The notes under the pieces are model-generated. The model was not told where the DNA came from, ran no database searches, and saw nothing but the letters and a program-made list of their open reading frames with translations. Shown one piece after another: positions 1-9,543 of a stretch of DNA of 64,000 bases; position 1 is the first letter of the stretch; the number at the start of each line of letters is the position of its first letter. A program made the translations under genes and the position numbers. The DNA is from CAYOUV01 sp963790075. Lineage in GTDB: Bacteria > Chloroflexota > Anaerolineae > Anaerolineales > Villigracilaceae. The DNA lies in the NCBI GenBank assembly GCA_963790075.1, contig CAWBNG010000004.1:1240001-1304000 (forward strand), read 5' to 3'.

Positions 1-2
1 TG

Positions 3-2684
3 CCGGAAGCAGAGAATGCCTCGGTCAATGAGTTGTCCGAGTTTTACATCCCCCGCTTGCATGCCGTTCCGGCCTCCTTATTGGATTACCTGCCCGCGAA
101 AGCAATCGTTCTGCTCGAAGATTTAAGCGTGGTTGAAGCAGTTGTGAATGAGATCGAGGAGCAGGCGGTCAAGTTCCGGCAGGAAAGCATCAATGAAGAA
201 ACGCTGGATGACGATTTCCCTATCCCTTATCTGACCTGGTCGGAAATAGTCGACAGCTTGGGTGCCCGTCCGTGGCTGGAACTTGGTCATTCCACCGCTG
301 GGGTTGATGGAACCGATCAGAGTTTAGCCAAAGTATTTGCTTCCGGTCCTCGCTATGGGGGACGAGTCAAACCGTTTATGGAATATGTCTCTGACCTGGC
401 GTGTAAAGGTGAACCGGTGGTGATCGTGTCGCGCCAATACGCCCGCCTGCAGGAATTGTGGACGGACACGGCCTGCCCCGACGCGGCTCGGGAACCCGAA
501 TTCATCGAAGCCAGTCTGTCAGAAGGGTGGGAACTGCACCTTCCCGATCGGCCACCGCTGCACCTGTTTACGGATTCGGAGATTTTCGGATGGAAACGTC
601 CGCAGCCTCGCATGCGCCAGCAGCCGATGGCTGAAGCCCCAGAGGGGGTCTATGCCGATTTGCAGTCGGGCGATTTTGTGGTACATGTGGATCACGGCAT
701 CGGGCGTTATGTCGGGCTCGTCCAGCGGCAGCTCGATGGGCACGAACGAGAATTCCTGTGCCTCGAATATGACGCCGGCGACCAGCTGTTTGTCCCTGTT
801 CACCAGGCTGACCGATTGACACGCTATATCGGTGCGGAAGGCGGATTGCCCGGCTTGGATAGCCTGGGTGGTCAAGCCTGGCAGGAGAAGAAGGCGCGAG
901 TAAGGGAGGCCGTCCAACAGATGGCCGGGGAATTGCTCGATCTTTACGCGCGCCGCCAGGTTGTGCATGGCTACGCCTTTAGCGATGATTCGGTCTGGCA
1001 GCATGAATTGGAAGACTCGTTCCCTTATATCGAGACACAAGACCAGCTACAAGCCTTGAACGACATTAAACACGATATGGAAACTGCCCGGCCGATGGAT
1101 CGTTTACTTTGCGGAGATGTTGGTTACGGTAAGACCGAAGTTGCCTTGCGTGGGGCGTTCAAGGCCGTAATGAATGGCAAGCAAGTAGCAATTTTGGTTC
1201 CAACCACAGTGTTAGCCCAACAACATTACGAAACCTTCCGCCAGCGCCTGGCAGCTTTTCCGGTCGCTGTCGAGATGCTTTCGCGATTCCGCACACCGCG
1301 CGAGCAAAACGAGATCATCTACGGTCTGGCCACCGGCGCGATCGATATCGTCATTGGCACGCATCGTTTGATATCGCCCGACGTACAATTCAAAGATCTG
1401 GGGTTGGTTGTCATCGACGAAGAACAACGTTTTGGTGTGACCCATAAGGAGCATCTCAAGAAGTTGCGAACCGAAGTGGACGTGCTTACCTTGACCGCTA
1501 CGCCGATTCCACGTACTTTATATATGGCCTTGACCGGTGTTCGTGACATCTCAAACTTGAATACACCTCCAGAAGAGCGTTTACCAATCATTACGCACGT
1601 CGGACCGTATTCACAGCGCCTGGCACGACAGGCCATTCTACGTGAACTGGAACGAGGTGGACAAATATTTTTCGTGCACAACCGTGTCCATACAATTGAG
1701 GCGATGAAGATCCATCTCGAAAATTTGGTTCCGGAGGCCCGGATTGCAATAGCTCACGGTCAGATGCCGGAAAATGAATTGGCAAATGTTATGCGCCGAT
1801 TTACATCCGGGCAGGTCGATGTACTGCTCTCGACCTCAATCATCGAATCGGGTCTCGATATCCCCAATGCCAATACGTTGATTGTTGACCGCGCCGACAC
1901 CTTCGGTTTAGCACAGCTCTACCAGTTGCGTGGGCGCGTTGGGCGTGGTGCTGTGCGCGCTTATGCTTATTTTTTCCGCCATCGTAAAAAATCTCCAACT
2001 GTCGATGGCCAGCAACGCCTGGAAGTCATTGCAGAAAATACCCAATTGGGTGCGGGTTATTCGATTGCCATGCGCGATCTCGAAATTCGCGGCGCGGGAG
2101 AGTTGTTGGGAAATCGTCAACATGGGCACATCCAGGCAGTTGGATTTCATCTGTATACCCGGCTACTGGCAGATGCGGTGCGCCGCCTCCGAGTATTGGC
2201 CGGGGATAAATTACCCGATACCGGATCGGCATTCGAAGCCTTCAACGCACCGATTGCCATGCCGGTCAATGTGGATTTACCCCTGGCGGTCGGAATCCCA
2301 CGCGAATATATCCCGGATCAGGACCTTCGCCTGCGCTTGTACCGCCGTATTGCTGATATGCGCGATGAAAGCGAGATCGACGCACTGCGTTCCGAATTTA
2401 AGGATCGCTTTGGACCGCCGCCCGAGATGGTCGAGAACCTCTTCTATCAGATGCGTGTCAAGTTGAATGCAGAAGCGGCGGGACTGACGTCAATTGGAAT
2501 GGAAACCGGTCAGATCGTCCTGCGCTACCCTGCTCCTCCAGTAGGCGTCCCGCTTAAGTCACTGCGAGATTTGGGCCCTAAGGTGCGCGGAGGAAAAAAC
2601 GCCTACTGGTGTGCCTTTGGGCGCGAAACAGGCTGGCAGGAGCAGCTGCTAGAGACCCTTTCGTTGCTTCTGAGGACTCCATGA
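3..2684 (+). CDS. mfd: Transcription-repair coupling factor Mfd, 5'-truncated by the window edge
   Basis: Mfd is a DNA translocase that removes RNA polymerase stalled at lesions and recruits UvrAB. The reading frame is open from base 3, so the true start lies upstream; about 893 residues of a family usually near 1150 are present. Visible in order are the end of the N-terminal UvrB-homology region, a CarD-like RNA-polymerase-interaction domain (about 640-830), a superfamily II helicase with P-loop GDVGYGKT (near 1117-1140) and DEEQ Walker B (near 1414), the second RecA domain with its RGRVGRG motif, and the C-terminal TRCF domain. The stop overlaps the next start by four bases (ATGA), implying translational coupling. 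uvrB lies 7 kb downstream. Confidence 0.97.
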   Translation, partial: PEAENASVNELSEFYIPRLHAVPASLLDYLPAKAIVLLEDLSVVEAVVNEIEEQAVKFRQESINEETLDDDFPIPYLTWSEIVDSLGARPWLELGHSTAGVDGTDQSLAKVFASGPRYGGRVKPFMEYVSDLACKGEPVVIVSRQYARLQELWTDTACPDAAREPEFIEASLSEGWELHLPDRPPLHLFTDSEIFGWKRPQPRMRQQPMAEAPEGVYADLQSGDFVVHVDHGIGRYVGLVQRQLDGHEREFLCLEYDAGDQLFVPVHQADRLTRYIGAEGGLPGLDSLGGQAWQEKKARVREAVQQMAGELLDLYARRQVVHGYAFSDDSVWQHELEDSFPYIETQDQLQALNDIKHDMETARPMDRLLCGDVGYGKTEVALRGAFKAVMNGKQVAILVPTTVLAQQHYETFRQRLAAFPVAVEMLSRFRTPREQNEIIYGLATGAIDIVIGTHRLISPDVQFKDLGLVVIDEEQRFGVTHKEHLKKLRTEVDVLTLTATPIPRTLYMALTGVRDISNLNTPPEERLPIITHVGPYSQRLARQAILRELERGGQIFFVHNRVHTIEAMKIHLENLVPEARIAIAHGQMPENELANVMRRFTSGQVDVLLSTSIIESGLDIPNANTLIVDRADTFGLAQLYQLRGRVGRGAVRAYAYFFRHRKKSPTVDGQQRLEVIAENTQLGAGYSIAMRDLEIRGAGELLGNRQHGHIQAVGFHLYTRLLADAVRRLRVLAGDKLPDTGSAFEAFNAPIAMPVNVDLPLAVGIPREYIPDQDLRLRLYRRIADMRDESEIDALRSEFKDRFGPPPEMVENLFYQMRVKLNAEAAGLTSIGMETGQIVLRYPAPPVGVPLKSLRDLGPKVRGGKNAYWCAFGRETGWQEQLLETLSLLLRTP

Positions 2685-5600
2685 AAGAAACAACGATAAA
2701 ACCAACCAAATCATCCAGCGCTCGTCAAACCTCGTTGACCGAATTGCGACTGATTTTTCGTCGCATTGCGAGTATGCTGGGGACTTTGTTAGTGATCGCC
2801 TATCTAACTTCCTTTGGTTTGCTCCTGGCCGAGCGCGGGCGTGAACACCTGCCGGCTCAACCGCTCAATGCAGCTTTGGAAGCTTTGCTACGCGTTGGCC
2901 AATATCTCTTCGCCCATCCTCAAACCTACTATTGGCACAAAGCAAATTTGCCAGCTTTCGGACTGGTTTCGGGGATACTTGGAAACAGCGCTGTTTTATT
3001 GCTCTTCTCGCTCGGATTGGCGGTATTGATTGGAGTCCCGTTTGGGATTGCAGCAGCACTATCCAAACACAAGTCAACGGCCTCGGTGATGATGTTAGTT
3101 TCGGTTTTAGGTGTTTCCACGCCCAGCTTTTTATTGGGTATGCTGTTTTGGGTCGTCAACATCCAAATGTACCGTTGGTTTAATGTGTCGTTATTGCCTT
3201 CGGTGGGTTTTGGCTTAGATGCGCACCTAATTATGCCGGCACTGGTGCTGGCCATGCGTCCGCTGGCTCAAATCGCCCAGGTAACTTATGTTACTGTGAC
3301 AGATGTACTGCGACAGGATTACATCCGCACCGCCAAGGCAAAAGGTGTGCCGGAGTTTTTGATTCGAAATCGACACGCCATGCGCAATGTGCTCATCCCG
3401 GTGTTAACCACCCTGGGGACTTCGCTGCGCTTTTCCTTGGCTAGCCTTCCGGTGGTGGAGTTGTTCTTTGCCTGGCCCGGGGTCGGTTTGACCTTGTTGG
3501 AAGCCATCTCGCTTGGTAATGCCCCACTTGTAATCGACTTGATTTTGTCTCTGGGCATGTTCTTCCTGTTAGTCAACTTGATAATCGAGATTTCATTTCC
3601 GCTGCTAGATGCCCGCCTTCGTGAAAATGGTGGCACGCAAGACCGCGAGGAGCGTCAAACCTTTTTTGGCTGGTTGCGCGAGATTGGAGAGTTGATTGGG
3701 GCGTGGGCACGGGATATTTCATCCCGGTTTAGAAAAATATCGACCACTTTACTGCCTTTGCCGAAAATCCCTGGTGAGATCCGCGAACTGAACGATCATG
3801 AGCAAGGATTGTCACGCAGGCGTTGGGTTCTACATAGCCTTGGTACCAATCCCACCTTGATTGTTGGAACATTGCTGGTGTTGGCGCTGGCAGGGCTGGT
3901 CTTCTTTGGCGAGCGTTTGACATCTACAAGCCCGTATGAAACCCATACGGTTATGATCATTAACGGCAAGGTGTACGCGCCGCCGTTTGAGCCGTCATCC
4001 GTCTTCCCTTGGGGGACGGATTATGTTGGACGCGACATTCAAGCCCTGGTGTTGTATGGTGCCAGGCAGACGCTCTCGCTGGCATTCTTTGGGATGCTGG
4101 CCCGCGTCTTGCTGGGTGTGTTTTTTGGCGGGCTTGCTGGCTGGCAGCGCGGTGGCTGGCTGGACCGGTTGATCACCGGCGCAATCGGGGTGTGGGCGGC
4201 CTTCCCGGTGACGTTGTTTGCGATGATTGTGATTCAGGCGCTTGGTATCCAGCAAGGTATGGTAATTTTTGCGATCGGGATTTCTGTAGTTGGCTGGGGC
4301 GAGGTGGCTCAGTTCGTCCGTGGACAAGTGATTGGGTTAAAACCGCAATTGTATGTCGAGTCAGCCCGTTCAATTGGTGCGCGCGATGATCAGATTATGC
4401 TGCGTCATATCTTCCCTAATCTGGTTGGTTCGTTGATCGTGGTTGCGGTATTGGAGATGGGTGGGGTGCTGATGTTGCTGGCTGAACTTGGTTACCTGGA
4501 TGTCTTCCTGGGTGGTGGTTTTGCAGCCATGATCGGGGAAGGTCCCCGCATGACCCCAATTATTGTGCATTTCTCTGACGTACCCGAATGGGCAGCCCTG
4601 ATCGCTAACGTGCGTACTTGGTGGCGAAGTTACCCATGGATGGCGTTTTATCCGGGTATAGCCTTTTTCCTTTCGATTATGGCGTTTAACCTGTTGGGAG
4701 AGGGTCTGCGTCGATTCTTGGATGAGGCTCAGGCTAACCTGAGTCGCATTTTTAATCGTTACACCTTCATGGGAGGCGTCTCGATTGTAGTCGCCTTATC
4801 TCTCGTCTTGCGATCGAATACCCCGCTGGGTGTTTATCATTCTGAAGGTCTTAAGTTTGATCAGCAACGCGTCATGCAGGATATCCAAGCCTTAGTGTCA
4901 CCTGAATTCCAAGGACGCGAAACTGGGACGCCAGGTGCTGAGAAGGCTGCTGATTACATTGCTAAACGTATGTCCGAAATAGGTCTCTCGCCCGCCGGTC
5001 AGAAAAACACATTTTTACAAAACCTGGTTGATCCACGTTTCCATTTGGCTGGCTTGCCGGAATTGTCAATCTTGAATGGTAATGGTCAACCGGTTGGCAG
5101 CCTCGTTTATCGACAGGATTATGCTGAAATCAGCCAAGCGCTCCTCTTCGGGGAGGCTCAGGCACCGGTCATGGGGCTGGCCTTTGGGCTGCCTCTTGAT
5201 TCAACCAGTTCGGACCCTTTTGGACTGAGAAACAGCCCTGCAGAAGGGTGTGTAGTTATTGTCCACGCAGCCGATCTTGGAAAGGTCAATGGTAATGTTG
5301 TCGCTGGAATATTGGTCATCGCCGATGACAATTATTCACTAGAACGTCGTGATGTTTATCCATATCAGCCATTTTATTACGGCTATTCAGTCACCAAACC
5401 GGCTATTCTGATTTCGCCGGCTCTGGCTGACAAGTTGCTGGTTTCCGCAGGAAGCAGTCTCGCCCAGTTTAATCAAATAGCCGGCAACCTGGGCATTGGC
5501 CAGTACGCCTTGACCGGGGAGGGGGAATTGGTCAGGATGTCGATCCCGGTTTATGAGAAAGACGACCTGAGTGAGAATTACATCAATGTCTTGGGCTTTA

Positions 5601-6232
5601 TTCCAGGCGAAGCCGCACAAGTGGGTTCGGGGCTGGATCAACAAGTGATCATCGTCAGCGCTTACTATGACGGGCTAGGCGTTGGCCCGGATGGTACGCT
5701 CTATCCAGGAGCAAATGATAACGCCTCCGGCGTAGCCATGATGCTTGAATTGGCCCGCTTACTGAAGGAAAGTCCTTACAAGCCGGATAAAACTATCCTG
5801 TTTGTTGCCTGGGCCGGCGGCGAACGCAGGGAAGGCTTGAGCATGGTCAATATCATGAATGCCAAGACGGGTTTTAACCTGCTGACGGTCGAAGCGGTGA
5901 TTGAATTATCCGGGGTAGGTTCGGGAAGTGGGAACTCAATTGCCTTGGGTGAGGACAGTAGTTATCGGCTGGTAAAGTTGTACCAATCTGCAGCCAGCCG
6001 ATACAACGTCGCGACGACAACTCGCGGCCGCAGTCCTCATTTTGGGCGCGAGGCTCGACCAGGCTTTGGACAGCGATCTGCACTGACCCTTTCGGTAAGC
6101 TGGGATGGCTCGGACCAGGATGTCCACACTCCGCGTGATGCACCAGAGATCATCGATCCGAAAAAGTTACAGGAAATCGGGCGCTCCACGTATCTGACCT
6201 TGTTGGTTTTGGCGCGCGAGACAGAATATTAA
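2681..6232 (+). CDS. DppB-DppC-M28 fusion: two peptide-ABC permease domains joined to a peptidase-like ectodomain
   Basis: This 1183-residue protein joins three modules normally encoded separately. Residues about 1-330 are a DppB/OppB-type permease with an EAA loop near 211-230; about 400-690 are a DppC/OppC-type permease with its EAA-like loop near 554-577; a further membrane segment near 695-715 leads to an M28 aminopeptidase-like domain (about 734-1183), expected outside the membrane. Of the M28 zinc ligands, the HxD histidine is Tyr995 (AYYD), while D1013 in GANDN, E1048, E1075 and H1149 in the HTPRD segment remain. The domain may be inactive or atypical. I chose ATG 2681, overlapping the mfd stop by four bases, over an upstream in-frame start inside mfd. 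No ATPase or binding protein is adjacent. A peptide permease that trims its own cargo is an inference. Confidence 0.88.
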   Translation: MKETTIKPTKSSSARQTSLTELRLIFRRIASMLGTLLVIAYLTSFGLLLAERGREHLPAQPLNAALEALLRVGQYLFAHPQTYYWHKANLPAFGLVSGILGNSAVLLLFSLGLAVLIGVPFGIAAALSKHKSTASVMMLVSVLGVSTPSFLLGMLFWVVNIQMYRWFNVSLLPSVGFGLDAHLIMPALVLAMRPLAQIAQVTYVTVTDVLRQDYIRTAKAKGVPEFLIRNRHAMRNVLIPVLTTLGTSLRFSLASLPVVELFFAWPGVGLTLLEAISLGNAPLVIDLILSLGMFFLLVNLIIEISFPLLDARLRENGGTQDREERQTFFGWLREIGELIGAWARDISSRFRKISTTLLPLPKIPGEIRELNDHEQGLSRRRWVLHSLGTNPTLIVGTLLVLALAGLVFFGERLTSTSPYETHTVMIINGKVYAPPFEPSSVFPWGTDYVGRDIQALVLYGARQTLSLAFFGMLARVLLGVFFGGLAGWQRGGWLDRLITGAIGVWAAFPVTLFAMIVIQALGIQQGMVIFAIGISVVGWGEVAQFVRGQVIGLKPQLYVESARSIGARDDQIMLRHIFPNLVGSLIVVAVLEMGGVLMLLAELGYLDVFLGGGFAAMIGEGPRMTPIIVHFSDVPEWAALIANVRTWWRSYPWMAFYPGIAFFLSIMAFNLLGEGLRRFLDEAQANLSRIFNRYTFMGGVSIVVALSLVLRSNTPLGVYHSEGLKFDQQRVMQDIQALVSPEFQGRETGTPGAEKAADYIAKRMSEIGLSPAGQKNTFLQNLVDPRFHLAGLPELSILNGNGQPVGSLVYRQDYAEISQALLFGEAQAPVMGLAFGLPLDSTSSDPFGLRNSPAEGCVVIVHAADLGKVNGNVVAGILVIADDNYSLERRDVYPYQPFYYGYSVTKPAILISPALADKLLVSAGSSLAQFNQIAGNLGIGQYALTGEGELVRMSIPVYEKDDLSENYINVLGFIPGEAAQVGSGLDQQVIIVSAYYDGLGVGPDGTLYPGANDNASGVAMMLELARLLKESPYKPDKTILFVAWAGGERREGLSMVNIMNAKTGFNLLTVEAVIELSGVGSGSGNSIALGEDSSYRLVKLYQSAASRYNVATTTRGRSPHFGREARPGFGQRSALTLSVSWDGSDQDVHTPRDAPEIIDPKKLQEIGRSTYLTLLVLARETEY

Positions 6233-6293
6233 TAAGAGAGTCTATAATATAGCTTGTATTATACATTTCAACCGTCTCATCTGAGGAGCCGCC

Positions 6294-7268
6294 ATGTCTG
6301 AAAACCAGTTGCTTTACTTATCCCGGGCCGATGTGGAAAACGTTGGCCTGGAAATGAAGACCGTGATCGATTTGCTGGAGAAGGCATTTCTTGAAAAGGG
6401 TCAGGGCAGGGTCGAAATGCCTCCCAAGCCGGGGATTCACACCATGCCGGACGCCTTTATCCATGCCATGCCGGCCTACATCCCCTCGATGCGCTCAGCC
6501 GGAATCAAATGGGTCAGCGGCTATCCCGATAACTTTAAGCGCGGACTGCCTTACATCTCCGGTTTGTTGATCCTGAATGATGCCGAGACTGGGATTCCGT
6601 ACGCGGTGATGGACTGCACTTGGATCACGGCCTATCGCACTGGCGCTGCCAGTGGATTGGCTGCCAAATATCTGGCGCGACCCGAATCGGAGACTGTCGG
6701 CATTCTGGCCTGTGGTGTGCAGGGACGGACCAACCTGGAAGCCCTGGCCTGCCTTTTCCCGATCAAGCGTGTCTATGCCTATGATGTGCTGCCCGAAATC
6801 CAGCAGAAATTCATTGACGAGATGAGTGCAAAGTTCGGATTCGAGATGATTGGGGTCCAGGAGCCACAGCAAGCTGTGGTCGACTCCGACTTGGTGGTCA
6901 CCTCGGGGCCGATATTGAAGCATCCAACCCCAACCATCGAGGTGGATTGGCTGCAGCCCGGGGCGTTCGGTTCGGCGGTCGATTTCGATTCGTTTTGGAC
7001 CGGGGCTGCATTTCGGCAAGTGGACCGTATTTCCACCGATGATCACGCCCAATTCCAATATTACAAATCAGTCGGTTACTTTCAGGAGACGCCCAATCCT
7101 TATGCTGACCTCGGCGAGATCGTGGCAGGTCTCAAGCCTGGTCGCCAGAACGATGACGAGCGCACGCTGGCCATTAATCTGGGTTTGGCGATGGATGATA
7201 TGGCTGTGGCACCGGAAATTTACCACCGCGCTCGTGAGAGAAAATTGGGAACCTGGCTGCCGCTTTAA
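6294..7268 (+). CDS. Ornithine cyclodeaminase / mu-crystallin family protein
   Basis: A 324-residue NAD(P)-dependent enzyme of the ornithine cyclodeaminase/mu-crystallin family; members deaminate ornithine cyclically or act as alanine dehydrogenases, ketimine reductases or opine-type dehydrogenases. K72 in the IKWVSGYP segment and R115 in TAYRTGAAS match the conserved substrate-carboxylate residues. The Rossmann motif near 139-143 reads ACGVQ, with Ala for the first glycine of GxGxQ. The ATG is preceded by GAGGAG, a good ribosome binding site. The gene stands alone between the permease fusion and an unrelated minus-strand gene, so context does not fix the substrate. The family is clear; the exact reaction is not. 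Confidence 0.88.
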   Translation: MSENQLLYLSRADVENVGLEMKTVIDLLEKAFLEKGQGRVEMPPKPGIHTMPDAFIHAMPAYIPSMRSAGIKWVSGYPDNFKRGLPYISGLLILNDAETGIPYAVMDCTWITAYRTGAASGLAAKYLARPESETVGILACGVQGRTNLEALACLFPIKRVYAYDVLPEIQQKFIDEMSAKFGFEMIGVQEPQQAVVDSDLVVTSGPILKHPTPTIEVDWLQPGAFGSAVDFDSFWTGAAFRQVDRISTDDHAQFQYYKSVGYFQETPNPYADLGEIVAGLKPGRQNDDERTLAINLGLAMDDMAVAPEIYHRARERKLGTWLPL

Positions 7269-7366
7269 CTTCAAAGAATTCAGAATCAATTAATAGATGT
7301 GATTTATAACCAATGCGGATGGACTCGCAATTAGAATTTATTCTATTGGAAGGTGGTCGCGGAATC

Positions 7367-9412
7367 CTATTTTGCACATTGAAGATATTCTATTGTTTCT
7401 GCTACCGCATCATTTTTGCCTGGCGAAGAGGGCGCAGTACTGTTGAGTGCTATCCAAGCTGGGCACAACAAATCATTCATATTTCTGCTGATCTTATTCG
7501 ATTGTCGCGTAAGGTTTGCAGCAGTTTTCCAATCTTTTAAGTTAGCATAAGCTTCAATAAATGGTATGTATTCAAACCCATTCGAGGGCCTAAGATTATT
7601 GGCCTTTGCACCTTCCCAATACGAAATCACCATTTTCCAATCCTTAAATTGGCGTGCTAAATCTGCTTGTTCAAAGTAGTTACACCAGTTAACAGATTGG
7701 TTTCTCTCAATGGATCTTAAGAACAATTTGTCAGGTGGCGTCCTTTTTATAAGGCCTAAATTCGATACTTTGCTTGCTTCTTGCAGCGATAGCGGAAGGA
7801 TCCGCCATGCGGCATCTTCTGGACGTAGGATCCAAAGGCATTGGCCGGGAATTATGTTGTAAGCGATGACCAGGCTATTTTGGCTTTTCCCATTAAATTT
7901 GATGCCATACCGTGAGTAATTTAATAAAGTCCCGTCGGTCAAGGTTTCTGCTCTGCCATTTAGGTCCGTTGCGATTGGTAGGAACCAGTAATTGATTGTT
8001 TCTTGTGGATGAGTATTTGGAGGTAAATAAGTCGTATTGATCGCAAATGTGGTCGGATAATCTCCCATAAATGATAACAACTCTTTTTCTGCCACAATAG
8101 TTGAATTTGGGAGAATATCTGGTGCGCGAAGATTGAGTTGTTGATAAAAATCCAATTCCTCTTGCCACGCCCATCTGTAATCGTTGGTATTGCGGATATG
8201 CCATCCAATTAGCAATCCAATCAGGATTGCCAGAACGATATTGCGAACTTTAGGAGATGTAATCATTGACTCGAAAATAGCGGTAATGATTAAACTTGCA
8301 CCAAGTTGAGCTCCCAGACCAAAGCGAGAATTCCACGGTGAAACCTTGAGATGAATGATAAGTCCAGCGGCGTAAGTGGTAATTAGACCAAATATAAATG
8401 CGGCTGCCCCTAAGGTGAATGCTTGTTTATTCCAACCTTGCGACGAATCCCTGGTTGACTCGTGGTAGTCTATCCGAAAAAAATAGAAGGCTGCAATGCC
8501 AAAAACTATGACTATATATGGAAAAATCAAACGATTGGCTGGAACGAAAAAATCTACTACTGTTGGTTTTAAAATTGAATACCAAGAAGAGAAGAGAATA
8601 AGAACGAAATCGGGCAGGGATAATTTGATTGTTGCGATAATCGTTTCGAACGGATGATATAATAAGTTAACCACTTTCGCAGGCATGTTCCGTGCCTCGG
8701 CAGGACCATGGTAAAGAAATCCGCGCCAAACGACGAACAACAGAAATGGTATCAAATATGGAAGCCATCTTTTGAATATTTCCAGGAATTTATCCCGCCA
8801 TCTTTTCTTTCCAAGCAAATACCAAAGAATGATTGGGCGAAGAAGTTCCAGGCCGGTAAAATATTCAACTGTAACCAAATGGGTGACCTCGCTCATTAGA
8901 GCAATTGAAGTAAAGAGCCAGAAGTGTTTGGGATTCTTGTAGGCAAGAATCATGGCCAGCAACGATCCACTAAGAAGAAAATAGGTAACCCAGTGAGGTG
9001 CATATGCAACCGAAAGTGGTTGTAAAGTGTAAAAAGGGTATAATGCAAATAGCATTCCTGCTATAAAAGTCTGGCGCGGGTATTCCGGCCAGATCTGGTT
9101 AAATACTCCCCAAATACCCAATACGGTCAGACAACGAACTGTGAGCAATGCAATATGCCAGCGTATTGGGGCAAATCCTAACCATGAAAATCCGATCTCA
9201 TATACCCAAACTGCAAAAGGGCGTCCGTCGCTATTTGTTAAGGTCAATAGATGATTTAATCCCCGAGCGTAAGCATAGTAAATAAAATGCCAGTCGTCTT
9301 GATAAAAACCGAGGTTAGAAATTAATGGACCAAATGCTAGGATCGTAACGCCTATCAGGGCCAGTGGAATAGTAGCTCGGGGAAACTTAATATTCTTGAT
9401 TTTAGAACGCAT
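7367..9412 (-). CDS. Polytopic membrane protein, GT-C glycosyltransferase-like
   Basis: A 681-residue protein with about ten to twelve hydrophobic segments in the first 420 residues, followed by a soluble tail of about 250 residues. The first membrane segment ends in FYQDDWHF (D39, D40), the acidic pair found in the first extracytoplasmic loop of GT-C lipid-phosphosugar-dependent glycosyltransferases. This suggests transfer of a sugar from a polyprenyl carrier at the outer face of the membrane, but I do not recognise a specific family. The gene is visibly AT-richer than both flanks, with many AAT, AAA and TTA codons, a sign of possible horizontal acquisition. It is a single gene, transcribed divergently from uvrB. 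Confidence 0.6.
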   Translation of the reverse strand: MRSKIKNIKFPRATIPLALIGVTILAFGPLISNLGFYQDDWHFIYYAYARGLNHLLTLTNSDGRPFAVWVYEIGFSWLGFAPIRWHIALLTVRCLTVLGIWGVFNQIWPEYPRQTFIAGMLFALYPFYTLQPLSVAYAPHWVTYFLLSGSLLAMILAYKNPKHFWLFTSIALMSEVTHLVTVEYFTGLELLRPIILWYLLGKKRWRDKFLEIFKRWLPYLIPFLLFVVWRGFLYHGPAEARNMPAKVVNLLYHPFETIIATIKLSLPDFVLILFSSWYSILKPTVVDFFVPANRLIFPYIVIVFGIAAFYFFRIDYHESTRDSSQGWNKQAFTLGAAAFIFGLITTYAAGLIIHLKVSPWNSRFGLGAQLGASLIITAIFESMITSPKVRNIVLAILIGLLIGWHIRNTNDYRWAWQEELDFYQQLNLRAPDILPNSTIVAEKELLSFMGDYPTTFAINTTYLPPNTHPQETINYWFLPIATDLNGRAETLTDGTLLNYSRYGIKFNGKSQNSLVIAYNIIPGQCLWILRPEDAAWRILPLSLQEASKVSNLGLIKRTPPDKLFLRSIERNQSVNWCNYFEQADLARQFKDWKMVISYWEGAKANNLRPSNGFEYIPFIEAYANLKDWKTAANLTRQSNKISRNMNDLLCPAWIALNSTAPSSPGKNDAVAETIEYLQCAK

Positions 9413-9479
9413 AATAATATCCTGAATTTAGATTAGAATTTCTATTATACATTCAATAATTGGTCGCCTTCATGATGGC

Positions 9480-9509
9480 TTGTGTATATTACATTTTCTC
9501 GATTACAAT
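9480..9509 (+). promoter_or_regulatory. Putative sigma-70-type promoter of uvrB
   Basis: TTGTGT at 9480-9485 and TACAAT at 9504-9509 are separated by 18 bases, a plausible housekeeping promoter. The expected start near 9516 lies inside the LexA-like palindrome just downstream, so repressor binding would block initiation. Confidence 0.5.
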
Positions 9510-9511
9510 AT

Positions 9512-9525
9512 AGAACTAGCGTTCT
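9512..9525 (+). promoter_or_regulatory. LexA-like operator (SOS box) of uvrB
   Basis: A perfect 14-base palindrome, AGAAC-TAGC-GTTCT, containing GAAC-N4-GTTC. This matches the LexA/DinR box core of Gram-positive bacteria rather than the Escherichia coli CTG-N10-CAG box. It lies 19 bases upstream of the uvrB ATG, directly after the -10 hexamer. uvrB is a classic SOS gene, so the site makes biological sense. Confidence 0.8.
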
Positions 9526-9543
9526 TCTATCTTGCGAGAAGAT

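Noticed and set aside
6243..6263. TATAAT and TATTAT hexamers before the ornithine-cyclodeaminase-like gene
   Set aside because: No -35 hexamer at suitable distance for either; AT-rich spacer likely gives chance matches.
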